The notes under the pieces were generated by a model, which worked only from the letters and a program-made list of their open reading frames with translations, was not told where the DNA came from and searched no databases. From positions 62,001-126,000 of the forward strand of contig NZ_BCYO01000011.1 of the NCBI RefSeq assembly GCF_001598235.1: DNA of 64,000 nt, in the 5' to 3' direction. The translations under genes were made by a program, and so were the position numbers. Positions 21,091-30,709 of the stretch are shown in pieces. Every line of letters starts with the position of its first letter. Position 1 is the first letter of the stretch. The DNA is from Polaromonas jejuensis NBRC 106434. GTDB lineage: Bacteria > Pseudomonadota > Gammaproteobacteria > Burkholderiales > Burkholderiaceae_C.

Positions 21091-22776
21091 ATGTCTGAAT
21101 CTTTTGCCGACCTGTTTAACGAATCGCTGCAACGCTCTGAAATGCGTTCCGGTGAAGTCATTACCGCTGAAGTCGTTCGCATTGACCACAACCATGTGGT
21201 CGTCAACGCCGGACTCAAATCCGAGGCTTATGTCCCCCTCGAAGAATTCAAAAACGACCAGGGCGAACTCGAAGTCCAGGTTGGCGATTTTGTTTCCGTG
21301 GCCATCGACTCCGTTGAAAACGGCTATGGCGACACCCTGCTCTCCCGCGACAAGGCCAAGCGCCTGGCATCGTGGATGAGCCTGGAAAAAGCCCTGGAAT
21401 CCGGCGAATTCGTCACCGGCCAGACCAGCGGCAAGGTCAAGGGCGGCCTGACCGTCCTCGTCAACGGCATCCGCGCCTTCCTGCCCGGCTCGCTCATCGA
21501 CACCCGCCCCATCAAGGACTTGTCTCCCTACGAGAACAAGACCATGGAATTCAAGGTCATCAAGCTCGACCGCAAGCGCAACAACGTGGTGCTGAGCCGC
21601 CGCGCCGTGGTGGAAGCCAGCATGGGCGAAGAACGCGCCAAGCTGATGGAAACCCTGAAGGAAGGCTCAGCCGTCAAGGGCGTCGTCAAGAACATCACCG
21701 AATACGGTGCCTTCGTTGACCTCGGCGGTATTGACGGCCTGCTGCACATCACCGACATGGCATGGCGCCGCGTGCGTCACCCATCCGAAGTGGTGACCGC
21801 TGGCCAGGAAATCGTGGCCAAGATCCTGAAGTTCGACACCGAGAAAAACCGCGTGTCCCTGGGCCTGAAGCAAATGGGCGACGACCCATGGATGGGCGTG
21901 AACCGCCGCTACCCGCAAGGCACGCGCCTGTTCGGCAAGATCACCAACATCGCCGACTACGGCGCGTTTGTGGAACTCGAGCCCGGCATCGAAGGCCTGG
22001 TGCACGTGTCTGAAATGGACTGGACCAACAAGAACGTCGCGCCAAGCAAGCTCGTGGCCCTGGGCGACGAAGTCGAAGTCATGGTTCTGGAAATCGACGA
22101 AGACAAGCGCCGCATCAGCCTGGGCATGAAGCAGTGCAAGGCCAACCCCTGGCAGGAATTTGCCCAGGAAACCAAGCGCGGCGACCGCGTCAAGGGCCCG
22201 ATCAAGTCGATCACCGACTTCGGCGTGTTCGTGGGTCTGGCTGCCGGTATCGACGGCCTGGTGCACCTGTCCGACCTCTCGTGGAACGAACCCGGCGAAG
22301 CCGCCGTTCGCAACTACAAGAAGGGCCAGGAAGTCGAGGCGATTGTGCTGGCTGTCGACGTCGACCGCGAGCGCATCTCCCTGGGCATCAAGCAGCTCGA
22401 TTCCGACCCGTTCACCACCTTCGTGTCGATCAACGACAAGGGCGCGATTGTGACCGGCAAGGTCAAGACGGTTGACGCCAAGGGCGCCGAGATCGATCTG
22501 GGCGAAGACATCATTGGCTACCTGCGCGCCAGCGAAATCAGCCGCGACCGCGTTGAAGACGCACGCAACGTGCTGAAGGAAGGCGACGAAGTGTCTGCCG
22601 TCGTGGTGAACGTGGATCGCAAGACCCGCAACATCCAGCTCTCGGTGAAAGCCAAGGACAACGCCGACCAGCAGGAAGCCATGGCCAACCTGAGCCAGCA
22701 GTCCTCGCGTGAAAACGCCGGCCTGACCAACCTGGGCGCCCTGCTGCGCGCCAAGCTGGACAACAACGAGAAGTAA
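21091..22776 (+). CDS. rpsA: 30S ribosomal protein S1
   Basis: A 561-residue acidic RNA-binding protein that recruits mRNA to the 30S subunit. Six S1 domains are visible; the best conserved units repeat the pattern [40 protein letters not shown] and [20 protein letters not shown]. Length matches E. coli S1 (557). It has its own likely promoter inside the preceding cmk sequence and is followed by ihfB as in other proteobacteria. Confidence 0.98.
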   Translation: MSESFADLFNESLQRSEMRSGEVITAEVVRIDHNHVVVNAGLKSEAYVPLEEFKNDQGELEVQVGDFVSVAIDSVENGYGDTLLSRDKAKRLASWMSLEKALESGEFVTGQTSGKVKGGLTVLVNGIRAFLPGSLIDTRPIKDLSPYENKTMEFKVIKLDRKRNNVVLSRRAVVEASMGEERAKLMETLKEGSAVKGVVKNITEYGAFVDLGGIDGLLHITDMAWRRVRHPSEVVTAGQEIVAKILKFDTEKNRVSLGLKQMGDDPWMGVNRRYPQGTRLFGKITNIADYGAFVELEPGIEGLVHVSEMDWTNKNVAPSKLVALGDEVEVMVLEIDEDKRRISLGMKQCKANPWQEFAQETKRGDRVKGPIKSITDFGVFVGLAAGIDGLVHLSDLSWNEPGEAAVRNYKKGQEVEAIVLAVDVDRERISLGIKQLDSDPFTTFVSINDKGAIVTGKVKTVDAKGAEIDLGEDIIGYLRASEISRDRVEDARNVLKEGDEVSAVVVNVDRKTRNIQLSVKAKDNADQQEAMANLSQQSSRENAGLTNLGALLRAKLDNNEK

Positions 22777-22786
22777 AGTAACCACG

Positions 22787-22824
22787 CAGCGGTGCGCCTC
22801 GCCTCCGGGCGGATTGCACCGCTG
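22787..22824 (+). terminator. hairpin between rpsA and ihfB
   Basis: A nine-base stem CAGCGGTGC / GCACCGCTG with a 20-base loop lies 10 bases after the rpsA stop. There is no T-run after it, so it may attenuate transcription or protect the rpsA 3' end rather than terminate fully before ihfB. Confidence 0.5.
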
Positions 22825-22839
22825 TCCCGTTATTGATCC

Positions 22840-23154
22840 ATGACCCGAAGCGATCTTGTCGAAGAACTGGCAGCCCGATTCAGCCAGCTGACGCACCGCG
22901 ATGCCGAATATGCCGTCAAGACCATTCTTGATGCCATGGGCAACGCATTGGTGCGTGGCCACCGGATTGAAATCAGGGGTTTTGGCAGCTTCTCCATCAA
23001 CCGGCGTCCGCCCCGCATGGGCCGGAACCCCCGGTCCGGAGAAAGTGTCGCCATCCCTGAAAAGCGGGTGCCTCATTTCAAACCGGGCAAGGCATTGCGG
23101 GAAGCCGTCGATGCACGTACCCAGGAATTGCTGGCGGTCACGGACCCCAAATAA
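22840..23154 (+). CDS. ihfB: integration host factor beta subunit
   Basis: A 104-residue HU/IHF-family DNA-bending protein. [10 protein letters not shown] at the start, [20 protein letters not shown] in the arm region with the intercalating Pro, and [15 protein letters not shown] at the end are IhfB signatures. The C-terminus is about 10 residues longer than in E. coli. The rpsA-ihfB pair is widely conserved. Confidence 0.96.
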   Translation: MTRSDLVEELAARFSQLTHRDAEYAVKTILDAMGNALVRGHRIEIRGFGSFSINRRPPRMGRNPRSGESVAIPEKRVPHFKPGKALREAVDARTQELLAVTDPK

Positions 23155-23214
23155 GGCCTTCAGGCGTCCCTCTATGGGCTGGCTACAATCGCCTGACCAC
23201 TAGGGGGATTGCCC

Positions 23215-23496
23215 GTGAAATACCTGATGTGGCTGCTCAAAGCAGCCATTTTTTTTACACTCTTTGCCTTTGCACTGAACAACCAGCAAACGGTTGCGGT
23301 GTATTTCTTTTTTGGCACCTTGTGGCAAGCGCCTCTGGTGCTGGTTGTTCTGGCGGCTTTCGCCTGCGGGCTGGCGCTGGGTGTTTTAGTCATGATGCCG
23401 CGCTGGTGGAAAAAGCGCAAAGCGGCACAACACCACCCGTCCGGCGCGCCTACGCCCCTGTCTGACAACCCCTCCTCGCTTCACAATGGAATTTGA
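23215..23496 (+). CDS. lapA: LapA-domain membrane protein
   Basis: This 93-residue protein has two membrane segments (about residues 5-25 and 38-60) separated by the LapA-type motif NNQQTVAVYFFFG, followed by a basic cytoplasmic tail. LapA works with LapB in lipopolysaccharide assembly and in control of LpxC. A GTG start at 23215 is chosen because AGGGGGA lies 7 bases upstream; a TTG two codons earlier is the alternative. Its end overlaps lapB by 11 bases. Confidence 0.88.
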   Translation: MKYLMWLLKAAIFFTLFAFALNNQQTVAVYFFFGTLWQAPLVLVVLAAFACGLALGVLVMMPRWWKKRKAAQHHPSGAPTPLSDNPSSLHNGI

Positions 23497-24631
23497 CTTC
23501 ACCTGGGTTCTGCTCGGGTTTCCGATCGCCTTCACGCTGGGCTGGCTGGCCTCTCGGCTGGACCTGCGGCAACTGCGCATAGAAAACCGTCAGGCGCCCA
23601 AGGCTTACTTCAAGGGCCTGAACTTCCTGCTCAACGAGCAGCAGGACCAGGCCATCGACGCCTTTATTGAAGCCGTCCAGAACGATCCCGACACCTCCGA
23701 ACTGCATTTCGCGCTGGGCAACCTGTTTCGCCGCCGCGGCGAATACGAGCGCGCCGTCAGGGTGCACGAGCATCTGATGTCACGCGGCGACCTGACCCAG
23801 CCCGAACGCGACCGTGCCCAGCATGCGCTGGCGCTGGACTTTCTCAAGGCCGGACTGCTGGACCGCGCCGAGACCGCGCTGCGCAAACTCGAAGGCACGT
23901 CCTTTGAAGAAGAAGCCCGGCTTGCGCTGCTGTCCATTTACGAGCGCTCCCGCGACTGGGCCAATGCCACCGAAATTGCAGCGAGGCTGGGCAGCTCCAG
24001 CCATGGCAGCTTCAGCACCCGCCAGGCCCACTACCTGTGCGAGCAGGCCAGCGCCGCTGCCGCTGCGGGCGATACCGCCAAGGCGCTGAACACCCTGCGC
24101 GAAGCCGCTGCCATGGCGCCCGCGGCAACCCGCCCGCTGATTGACCTGGCCAAGCTGCAAAACCAGTTGGGACAGCCCCAGGACGCGTTGCAGACCTTGC
24201 TCAAACTGAAAGAAGTGGCGCCACAGGGCCTGCCGCTGGCCGCCGGCCTGCTGGCCAACCTGGCCCAGAGCAGTGGCCAGCAGCAAACCGCGCAGGACCT
24301 CTTGAAGGCCAGCTATGCGCAAAGCCCCTCGATTGATGTGATCGAGGCCATCGTCAAGCTTGAAAAAGATCCCGCCGCAGCCCGGCAATGGTATGTGCAG
24401 CATCTGGAGCGCCACACCTCCCTGGTCGCGGCCAGCAAATGGATTGCCGGCGAAAAGCTGGAAGATGAACACCATCACGCGCTGGTGCAGCGCGCCCTGG
24501 ACCAGGCCACCAAACCCCTGATGCGCTACCGCTGCGCGGCCTGCGGCTTTGAGGCCACCCAGCATTTCTGGCACTGCCCGGGCTGCCAGGCCTGGGACAG
24601 CTACCCGACACGCCGCATTGAAGAGCTGTGA
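23486..24631 (+). CDS. lapB: LapB, lipopolysaccharide assembly TPR protein
   Basis: A 381-residue protein with an N-terminal membrane anchor (FTWVLLGFPIAFTLGWLAS), several tetratricopeptide repeats (residues 35-330, e.g. AIDAFIEAVQNDP) and a C-terminal rubredoxin-like zinc site (CAACGF and CPGC). This matches LapB/YciM, which links LPS synthesis to FtsH-mediated LpxC turnover. Overlap with lapA and the downstream heptose genes place it in an LPS-biosynthesis run. Confidence 0.95.
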   Translation: MEFDFTWVLLGFPIAFTLGWLASRLDLRQLRIENRQAPKAYFKGLNFLLNEQQDQAIDAFIEAVQNDPDTSELHFALGNLFRRRGEYERAVRVHEHLMSRGDLTQPERDRAQHALALDFLKAGLLDRAETALRKLEGTSFEEEARLALLSIYERSRDWANATEIAARLGSSSHGSFSTRQAHYLCEQASAAAAAGDTAKALNTLREAAAMAPAATRPLIDLAKLQNQLGQPQDALQTLLKLKEVAPQGLPLAAGLLANLAQSSGQQQTAQDLLKASYAQSPSIDVIEAIVKLEKDPAAARQWYVQHLERHTSLVAASKWIAGEKLEDEHHHALVQRALDQATKPLMRYRCAACGFEATQHFWHCPGCQAWDSYPTRRIEEL

Positions 24632-24639
24632 GTATGAAC

Positions 24640-24720
24640 ACCCCCGTGGCTGCGCTTCGCTCCGCCTCCCCCCTTGCAGGGGGCGACACCTGCGGCCCGG
24701 CGAAGCCGGTTCCGCGGTGC
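24640..24720. repeat. dispersed GC-rich repeat (family 1, diverged) after lapB
   Basis: CCCCCGTGGCTGCGCTTCGCTCC, then CCCCCCTTGCAGGGGGC, then GCGGCCCGGCGAAGCCGG. It has the same block order as the copies near 6606 and 52716 but more divergence. It fills the gap between lapB and the heptose kinase gene. Confidence 0.6.
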
Positions 24721-24776
24721 CCACTGGAACAGATAAAGCGGTACCGCAGCGCTGATCCGTTTTAGAACAAGCAGAC

Positions 24777-25721
24777 ATGACAACACTTTTAACCTTATCC
24801 CCTGAACAGATTGCCAAGGCTCGCGTGCTGGTGGTGGGCGACGCCATGCTGGACCGCTACTGGTACGGTGCGGTGGACCGCATCTCACCCGAGGCGCCGG
24901 TTCCCGTGGTTCGCGTGACGCGTACCGAGGAGCGCATTGGTGCCGCCGCCAACGTGGCCTACAACATCGTGACGCTCGGCGCCCAGGCTTCACTGCTGAG
25001 CGTGGTCGGCGATGATGAGGCCAGCCACCAGCTGGAGGCCCTGGTGGCCAAGACCGGCATCACCCCCTACTTCGGCCGCGACGCGCAGCTCAAAACGACC
25101 GTCAAGCTGCGCGTGATCGGGCGCCAGCAGCAGTTGCTGCGCCTTGATTTCGAGAACACGCCCGAAAACGAAGTGCTCGCCTCGCAATCCGCCACCTTTG
25201 AAAAACTGCACCCCCTGCACGACGCAGTGCTGTTTTCAGATTACGGCAAGGGCGGCCTGGCCCACATCGTGTCCATGATTGCCCAGGCACGCGCCGCCGG
25301 CCAGGTGGTGCTGGTCGATCCCAAAGGCTCGGACTATGCCCGCTACAAAAATGCCAGCGTCCTCACCCCCAACCGTGCCGAGCTGGAACATGTGATTGGT
25401 CCCTGGCGCGATGAGGCCGACCTGTGCACCAAGGCCCACAACCTGCGGACCACCCTCAATCTGGAGGCTCTGCTGCTGACCCGCAGCGAAGAAGGCATGA
25501 CCCTGTTTGATGCCCAGGGCGAACTGCACGTCCCCGCCGTGGCCCGTGAAGTGTTTGATGTCACCGGCGCCGGCGACACCGTGATCGCGACGCTGGCGAC
25601 CATGAGCGCCACCGGCATGAGCCTGCGCGATGCCGTGCCGATTGCCAACCGCGCCGGCGGCATCGTGGTGGGCAAGTTCGGCACCGCCACGGTCAACTAC
25701 AACGAACTCTTCGCCGCCTGA
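24777..25721 (+). CDS. rfaE1: D-glycero-beta-D-manno-heptose-7-phosphate kinase
   Basis: A 314-residue PfkB/ribokinase-family enzyme that makes heptose 1,7-bisphosphate for LPS core. It has VLVVGDAMLDRYWYG at the N-terminus, RIGAAANVAYN, LVDPKGSDYARY, and the catalytic VFDVTGAGDTVIATLA near the C-terminus. It covers only the kinase half of E. coli HldE, so the adenylyltransferase (RfaE2) must be encoded elsewhere. hldD follows. Confidence 0.95.
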   Translation: MTTLLTLSPEQIAKARVLVVGDAMLDRYWYGAVDRISPEAPVPVVRVTRTEERIGAAANVAYNIVTLGAQASLLSVVGDDEASHQLEALVAKTGITPYFGRDAQLKTTVKLRVIGRQQQLLRLDFENTPENEVLASQSATFEKLHPLHDAVLFSDYGKGGLAHIVSMIAQARAAGQVVLVDPKGSDYARYKNASVLTPNRAELEHVIGPWRDEADLCTKAHNLRTTLNLEALLLTRSEEGMTLFDAQGELHVPAVAREVFDVTGAGDTVIATLATMSATGMSLRDAVPIANRAGGIVVGKFGTATVNYNELFAA

Positions 25722-25755
25722 AGCGAACGGCTCACCGCAACCCAAGGAATTCCCC

Positions 25756-25851
25756 ATGAAAATCGTAGTCACCGGCGCCGCCGGCTTTAGCTCCGGCATA
25801 ACTTGCCAGGGCAAGTCAGCCTCCTCTGAAACCCGCAGGAGCCAATCATGA
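25756..25851 (+). CDS. 31-codon mini-ORF duplicating the start of hldD
   Basis: The first 11 codons encode [11 protein letters not shown], identical to the start of HldD, but with different synonymous codons. They are followed by 20 unrelated codons. The TGA stop overlaps the real hldD ATG in an ATGA arrangement. AAGGA precedes the mini-ORF ATG by 7 bases, so it may be translated. It looks like a partial duplication of an hldD 5' end from another copy or strain, possibly acting as a coupled leader. Confidence 0.5.
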   Translation: MKIVVTGAAGFSSGITCQGKSASSETRRSQS

Positions 25852-26855
25852 AAATCGTTGTTACGGGCGCTGCGGGTTTTATCGGCAGCAATTTGATCAA
25901 GGGGCTTAACGCCCGCGGCATTGACGACATCATTGCCGTCGATGACCTGACGCATGGCGACAAATTCCGCAACCTCGCCGACCTGAAGATTGCGGACTAC
26001 GTCGATGCCGACGACTTTTACGACCTGTTTGCCGAAGGGGCCTATGGCCAGGTCGAGGCCGTGTTCCACGAGGGCGCTTGCAGCGACACCATGGAGCTTG
26101 ACGGCAAGTACATGATGGACAACAACTACACTCTGTCCTGTGAACTGTTTCACGCCTGCCAGGATCAGGGCACGCGTCTGCTGTACGCCTCATCGGCCGC
26201 CACTTACGGCGGCTCGGCCACCTTCCGCGAATCACCCGAGTTCGAAGCGCCGCTCAATGTCTACGGCTACTCCAAGCTGCTGTTTGACCAGCGCATGCGG
26301 CGCGAGCTGGGCACCCAGTTTGAAAAGGCCAGCACCCAGGTTGCCGGCTTTCGCTACTTCAATGTCTATGGCCCGCGCGAACAACACAAGGGCCGCATGG
26401 CCAGCGTGGCGTTTCACCAGTTCAACCAGTTCCAGGCCGAGGACAAGGTCAAGCTGTTTGGTGAATACGGCGGTTATGGCGCCGGTGGCCAGATGCGTGA
26501 CTTCGTCTTCATTGACGACGTCGTGGCCGTCAACCTCTGGTTTCTGGACCACCCTGAAAAATCCGGCATTTTCAACCTTGGCACCGGCCGGGCCCAGCCC
26601 TTCAATGACGTCGCCATCACCGTCGTCAACACCTTGCGCAAGGCCCGCAACGAGGCCCCGCTGAGCCTTGAAGATGCCGCACATGGCGGCCTGATTGACT
26701 ACATCGCCTTCCCGGAGGCGCTGGTCGGCAAGTACCAAAGCTACACCCAGGCCGACCTGAGCGCCCTGCGCGCAGCGGGTTGCCAGCATGCGTTTGCTGA
26801 CGTTCAAACCGGTGTGACGGCCTACATGGAATGGCTGAACCGCGTGAAAAGCTAG
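25848..26855 (+). CDS. hldD: ADP-L-glycero-D-manno-heptose 6-epimerase
   Basis: This 335-residue short-chain dehydrogenase-type enzyme performs the last step of ADP-heptose synthesis for LPS core. It has the N-terminal GAAGFIGSN nucleotide motif, [19 protein letters not shown], the catalytic YGYSK and [11 protein letters not shown] good Shine-Dalgarno (AGGAG) lies 7 bases before the ATG at 25848. Translation may also be coupled to the overlapping mini-ORF. Confidence 0.97.
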   Translation: MKIVVTGAAGFIGSNLIKGLNARGIDDIIAVDDLTHGDKFRNLADLKIADYVDADDFYDLFAEGAYGQVEAVFHEGACSDTMELDGKYMMDNNYTLSCELFHACQDQGTRLLYASSAATYGGSATFRESPEFEAPLNVYGYSKLLFDQRMRRELGTQFEKASTQVAGFRYFNVYGPREQHKGRMASVAFHQFNQFQAEDKVKLFGEYGGYGAGGQMRDFVFIDDVVAVNLWFLDHPEKSGIFNLGTGRAQPFNDVAITVVNTLRKARNEAPLSLEDAAHGGLIDYIAFPEALVGKYQSYTQADLSALRAAGCQHAFADVQTGVTAYMEWLNRVKS

Positions 26856-26983
26856 GGTATTCCTACCCAAAAGCCGGACTATGAAGTCAACCAGTTGGAA
26901 GCCGGGCCGTTGTTAGAACGTACATTCCGATTCAGCGGGATGTTTACATGCCTGGTTCAATCCCAACTTTGAGGAGCTTTCTG

Positions 26984-27601
26984 ATGTTCAAGAAATTTCT
27001 GGCATTTATCGCCGCCATGTACATGGCCGTGTCTTTCGCTGCTGTAGACGTCAACAAGGCCACCCCGGCCGAACTCGACGGCGTCAAGGGCATTGGCCCC
27101 GTTATCTCGAGCAAGATTGTGGAAGAACGCAAAAAAGGTGATTTTAAGGACTGGGCTGACTTGGAGAAACGCGTTTCCGGTATCAAAGACAAAAAATCTG
27201 CAGCCCTGTCGGACAGCGGTCTGACGGTCAACGGCGCTACCTACAAAGGTGCGGCAGCACCTGCTGCAGCCAAGAAGGACGAAAAGACAGCGGCCAAGGC
27301 TGAAGAGAAAAAACCTGAAACCAAGCCTGCCGCCGCCGCAGTAGCCGCCGCACCCGCCGCCGCGGCATCAATGGCCAAGGAAGAGAAAAAGGACCCCAAG
27401 GCTGAAGCCAAGATGAAGGCCGATGAGGCCAAGGCCAAAAAAGACGCCGACAAAAAGGCCAAGGCTGACGAAAAGAAGAAAAAAGCTGAAGAAGCCAAGA
27501 TGAAGGCCGACGCTGACAAGGCCGCCAAAGCCGATGCCAAGAAAGCCAAAAGCAACGGCAAGGCTGATGCCGCCAAGCCGGCTGCAAGCGCCGCGAAATA
27601 A
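26984..27601 (+). CDS. exported helix-hairpin-helix protein with Lys/Ala-rich tail
   Basis: A 205-residue protein. Residues 1-19 form a signal peptide (MFKKFLAFIAAMYMAVSFA). Residues 20-70 are a ComEA-type helix-hairpin-helix (VDVNKATPAELDGVKGIGP, then a second hairpin with FKDWADLEKRV), a DNA-binding fold in competence proteins. From residue 85 the chain is almost entirely Lys, Ala, Glu and Asp, like histone H1 or AlgP tails. GAGGAG precedes the ATG at 26984; a Met 12 codons upstream is rejected. Periplasmic DNA binding in natural transformation is possible, but the charged tail is not part of standard ComEA. Confidence 0.8.
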   Translation: MFKKFLAFIAAMYMAVSFAAVDVNKATPAELDGVKGIGPVISSKIVEERKKGDFKDWADLEKRVSGIKDKKSAALSDSGLTVNGATYKGAAAPAAAKKDEKTAAKAEEKKPETKPAAAAVAAAPAAAASMAKEEKKDPKAEAKMKADEAKAKKDADKKAKADEKKKKAEEAKMKADADKAAKADAKKAKSNGKADAAKPAASAAK

Positions 27602-27623
27602 CAGTCTCATCGCTTTTTACAGC

Positions 27624-27646
27624 AACCCGCTTCGGCGGGTTTTTTG
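27624..27646 (+). terminator. intrinsic terminator of the helix-hairpin-helix gene
   Basis: Stem AACCCGC / GCGGGTT with a TTCG tetraloop, followed by a T-run, 23 bases after the stop codon. Confidence 0.9.
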
Positions 27647-27739
27647 TTCCTCCGCCGAGTCGGCCCTTGCCGGGGAACATGGAGTCCCTGGGGTTTCGTG
27701 ATGGGGCAAAAGAAGACGTCCCCGTAAAATCATTCGGGC

Positions 27740-30709
27740 ATGCCCCTGATTTACCTCATTCTTCTTCCCTTCATCGGCAGCCTCATGGCGGCCGTTTTGC
27801 CTGCAAATGCGCGCAACACCGAGTCCACCCTGGCCGGCCTGATTGCCTTGTTTTGTACCGTGCAGGCGGCCCTGTACTTTCCAGAAGTTGCCGATGGCGG
27901 CGTACTGCGCCAGGAGATCGAATGGTTGCCGGCACTGGGGCTGAACTTCGTGGTGCGCATGGACGGCTTCTCCTGGATGTTCAGCATGCTGGTGCTGGGC
28001 ATAGGCTCGCTGGTGGTGCTGTATGCGCGCTACTACATGTCGCCGGCCGATCCGGTGCCGCGCTTTTTTGCGTTCTTTCTGGCCTTCATGGGCGCGATGG
28101 TTGGCGTGGTGCTCTCGGGCAACATCATCCAGCTGGCTTTTTTCTGGGAGCTGACCAGCCTCTTTTCCTTCCTGCTGATCGGCTACTGGCATCATCGCAA
28201 GGATGCGCGGCGCGGCGCCCGCATGGCGCTGACCGTGACCGGCACCGGCGGGCTGTGCATGCTGGCCGGCATGCTGGTGCTGGGCCACATCGTCGGCAGC
28301 TACGACCTGGACCAGGTGCTGGCCGCCGGCCAGCGGGTACGCGAGCACCCGCTGTACCTGACCACCCTGGTGCTGGTGCTGCTGGGCGCCTTCACCAAGA
28401 GCGCGCAGTTCCCCTTCCACTTCTGGCTGCCGCACGCCATGGCCGCGCCCACGCCCGTGTCGGCCTACCTGCATTCGGCCACCATGGTGAAGGCCGGCGT
28501 GTTTTTGCTGGCCCGCCTATGGCCGGTGCTGGGCGGCACCGAGCCCTGGTTCTGGCTGGTGGGCGGGGCGGGCATGTGCACGCTGCTGATAGGCGGCTAT
28601 GCCGCCATGTTCCAGCACGACCTCAAGGGACTGCTCGCCTACTCGACGATTTCGCACCTGGGCCTGATTACCTTGCTGCTGGGCCTGAACAGCCCGCTCG
28701 CCGCCGTGGCCGCCGTGTTCCACATCATGAACCACGCCACCTTCAAGGCATCCCTCTTCATGGCCACCGGCATCGTCGACCACGAAAGCGGCACGCGGGA
28801 TATCCGGCGTCTCTCCGGCCTGCGCAAGATGATGCCCGTCACCGCCACGCTGGCGATGGTGGCCAGCGCCGCGATGGCGGGCGTGCCCCTGCTCAATGGC
28901 TTCCTGTCCAAGGAAATGTTCTTCGCCGAGACGGTTTTCATCAACAGCACGCCCATGGTGTCAACGCTGCTGCCCATTGCCGCCACCGTGGCGGGCATGT
29001 TCAGCGTGGCCTATTCACTGCGCTTTACGGTCGATGTGTTCTGGGGCCCCAAGGCCACCGACCTGCCGCACCCGCCGCACGAGCCGCCGCACTGGATGCG
29101 CGTGCCGGTGGAGCTGCTGGTGCTGGCCTGCCTGGTGGTGGGCATGGTCCCCGCCTGGTCCGTGGGGCAGTTCCTGCATGCCGCGGCGCGCCCCGTGGTG
29201 GGCGGCGAGCTGCCCGGCTTCAGCCTGGCCGTCTGGCACGGCCTGAACACGCCCTTCGTGATGAGCCTGGTGGCCATGGGGGGCGGCATACTGCTCTACC
29301 TGCTGCTGCGCCGGCAGCGCGCGCTCGGTCGCGTGGATGCGCCCGTGCTGATGCACCGTATCAACGGCCAGCGCCTGTTTGATGCCACGCTGGCCCTGCT
29401 GACACTGGCCGGCCGCAATGGCCGACGCCTTCTGGGCACCCAGCGCCTGCAGTGGCAAATGATGTGGCTGGTGAGCGCGGCCCTGGCGGCCGGCACCCTG
29501 CCCCTGTGGGCGCAAGGCCTGCGCGTGGGCCACAGAACACCGCTCGCCATGTCGCCGGCTTTCGCCATGCTGTGGCTGCTGGGAATGGTTTGCGCCATGG
29601 GTGCCGCCTGGCAGGCCAAATACCACCGGCTGGCAGCCCTCACGCTGATGGGCGGGGCCGGGCTCTGCACCTGCCTGACCTTTCTCTGGTTTTCCGCACC
29701 CGACCTGGCGCTGACCCAGCTCGTGGTGGAAGTCGTGACCACGGTGCTGATTCTGCTGGGCCTGCGCTGGCTGCCCAGGCGCGATGAAAGCCTGCGGCTG
29801 TACGCCTCCCTGGCGGGCGGGCACAGCGCGCGTCTGCGGCGCCTGCGGGACATGGCGCTGACCATCGCCGCCGGCGGCGGCGCGGCGCTGCTGGCGTTCG
29901 CAATGATGAGCCGCCCCTTCCCGGAAAGCACCTCCACCTTCTTCCTGGAGCGCGCACTCACCGAGGGCGGCGGCAGCAACGTGGTCAACGTCATGCTGGT
30001 GGACTTCCGCGGCTTTGACACCTTTGGCGAGATCGTGGTGCTGGGCATTGTGGCGCTCACGGTCTATGCGCTGCTGCGGCGCTTCCGCCCCGCCCGCGAA
30101 GCCATGGACCTGCCCGAGCAGCAACGCGCCGTGCCGGCCGACCTGGCCAGCGACCTGCCGAACCCGCGCCAGGCCCCGGACACGGCCGTGGGCTACCTCA
30201 TGGTGCCTGCCGTGCTGGTGCGGCTGCTGCTGCCCTTTGCCGCCATGGCGGCGTTTTACTTTTTTCTGCGCGGCCACAATGAACCGGGCGGTGGCTTCGT
30301 CGCCGGCCTGGTGCTGTCGGTGGCCCTGCTGCTGCAGTATGTGATCTCGGGCACGCACTGGGTGGAGGCCCACCTGCCGCTGTATCCGCGCCGCTGGATA
30401 GGCACGGGCTTGCTGTTTGCGCTGGCCACGGGCCTGGGCTCGCTGGTGTGGGGCTTTCCTTTTCTGACCAGCCATACCTTCCATGTCAGTCTGCCCCTGC
30501 TCGGTGAGATCCACGTGGCCAGCGCCCTGTTTTTCGACATCGGCGTCTTCACCCTGGTGGTGGGCGCCACGCTGCTGATCCTCACCGCCATTGCCCACCA
30601 GTCGGTACGCGGCCACCGTTACCACGCCCGTATGCTCGAAGAGGCCGAAGAGGCCGAAGAGGCCGAAGAAGCCGAAGAAGCCGTCGCCGCATCACAGGGA
30701 GATCGTTGA
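27740..30709 (+). CDS. mrpA: MrpA-MrpB fusion subunit of the Na+/H+ antiporter
   Basis: A 989-residue polytopic protein. Residues 1-650 resemble NuoL/MrpA proton-translocating subunits (FFWELTSLFSFLLIG, KSAQFPFHFWLPHAM, STISHLGLITLLLGL). The middle carries the MrpA C-terminal domain (APDLALTQLVVEVVTTVLIL). The last 200 residues are the MrpB domain (LPFAAMAAFYFFLRGHNEPG). It ends with an unusual run of Glu-Glu-Ala units encoded by a 9-base tandem repeat (30640-30685). No separate mrpB exists. It heads a tightly overlapping mrpACDEFG operon for Na+ efflux and pH homeostasis. Confidence 0.95.
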   Translation: MPLIYLILLPFIGSLMAAVLPANARNTESTLAGLIALFCTVQAALYFPEVADGGVLRQEIEWLPALGLNFVVRMDGFSWMFSMLVLGIGSLVVLYARYYMSPADPVPRFFAFFLAFMGAMVGVVLSGNIIQLAFFWELTSLFSFLLIGYWHHRKDARRGARMALTVTGTGGLCMLAGMLVLGHIVGSYDLDQVLAAGQRVREHPLYLTTLVLVLLGAFTKSAQFPFHFWLPHAMAAPTPVSAYLHSATMVKAGVFLLARLWPVLGGTEPWFWLVGGAGMCTLLIGGYAAMFQHDLKGLLAYSTISHLGLITLLLGLNSPLAAVAAVFHIMNHATFKASLFMATGIVDHESGTRDIRRLSGLRKMMPVTATLAMVASAAMAGVPLLNGFLSKEMFFAETVFINSTPMVSTLLPIAATVAGMFSVAYSLRFTVDVFWGPKATDLPHPPHEPPHWMRVPVELLVLACLVVGMVPAWSVGQFLHAAARPVVGGELPGFSLAVWHGLNTPFVMSLVAMGGGILLYLLLRRQRALGRVDAPVLMHRINGQRLFDATLALLTLAGRNGRRLLGTQRLQWQMMWLVSAALAAGTLPLWAQGLRVGHRTPLAMSPAFAMLWLLGMVCAMGAAWQAKYHRLAALTLMGGAGLCTCLTFLWFSAPDLALTQLVVEVVTTVLILLGLRWLPRRDESLRLYASLAGGHSARLRRLRDMALTIAAGGGAALLAFAMMSRPFPESTSTFFLERALTEGGGSNVVNVMLVDFRGFDTFGEIVVLGIVALTVYALLRRFRPAREAMDLPEQQRAVPADLASDLPNPRQAPDTAVGYLMVPAVLVRLLLPFAAMAAFYFFLRGHNEPGGGFVAGLVLSVALLLQYVISGTHWVEAHLPLYPRRWIGTGLLFALATGLGSLVWGFPFLTSHTFHVSLPLLGEIHVASALFFDIGVFTLVVGATLLILTAIAHQSVRGHRYHARMLEEAEEAEEAEEAEEAVAASQGDR

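Noticed and set aside
29015..30625. 536-codon minus-strand frame opposite mrpA
   Set aside because: His/Gln/Gly-rich shadow of a membrane protein gene with no motifs.
30640..30685. short tandem repeat considered as a CRISPR array
   Set aside because: Nine-base units without spacers, inside a coding frame; a codon repeat, not CRISPR. No CRISPR array was seen in the window.
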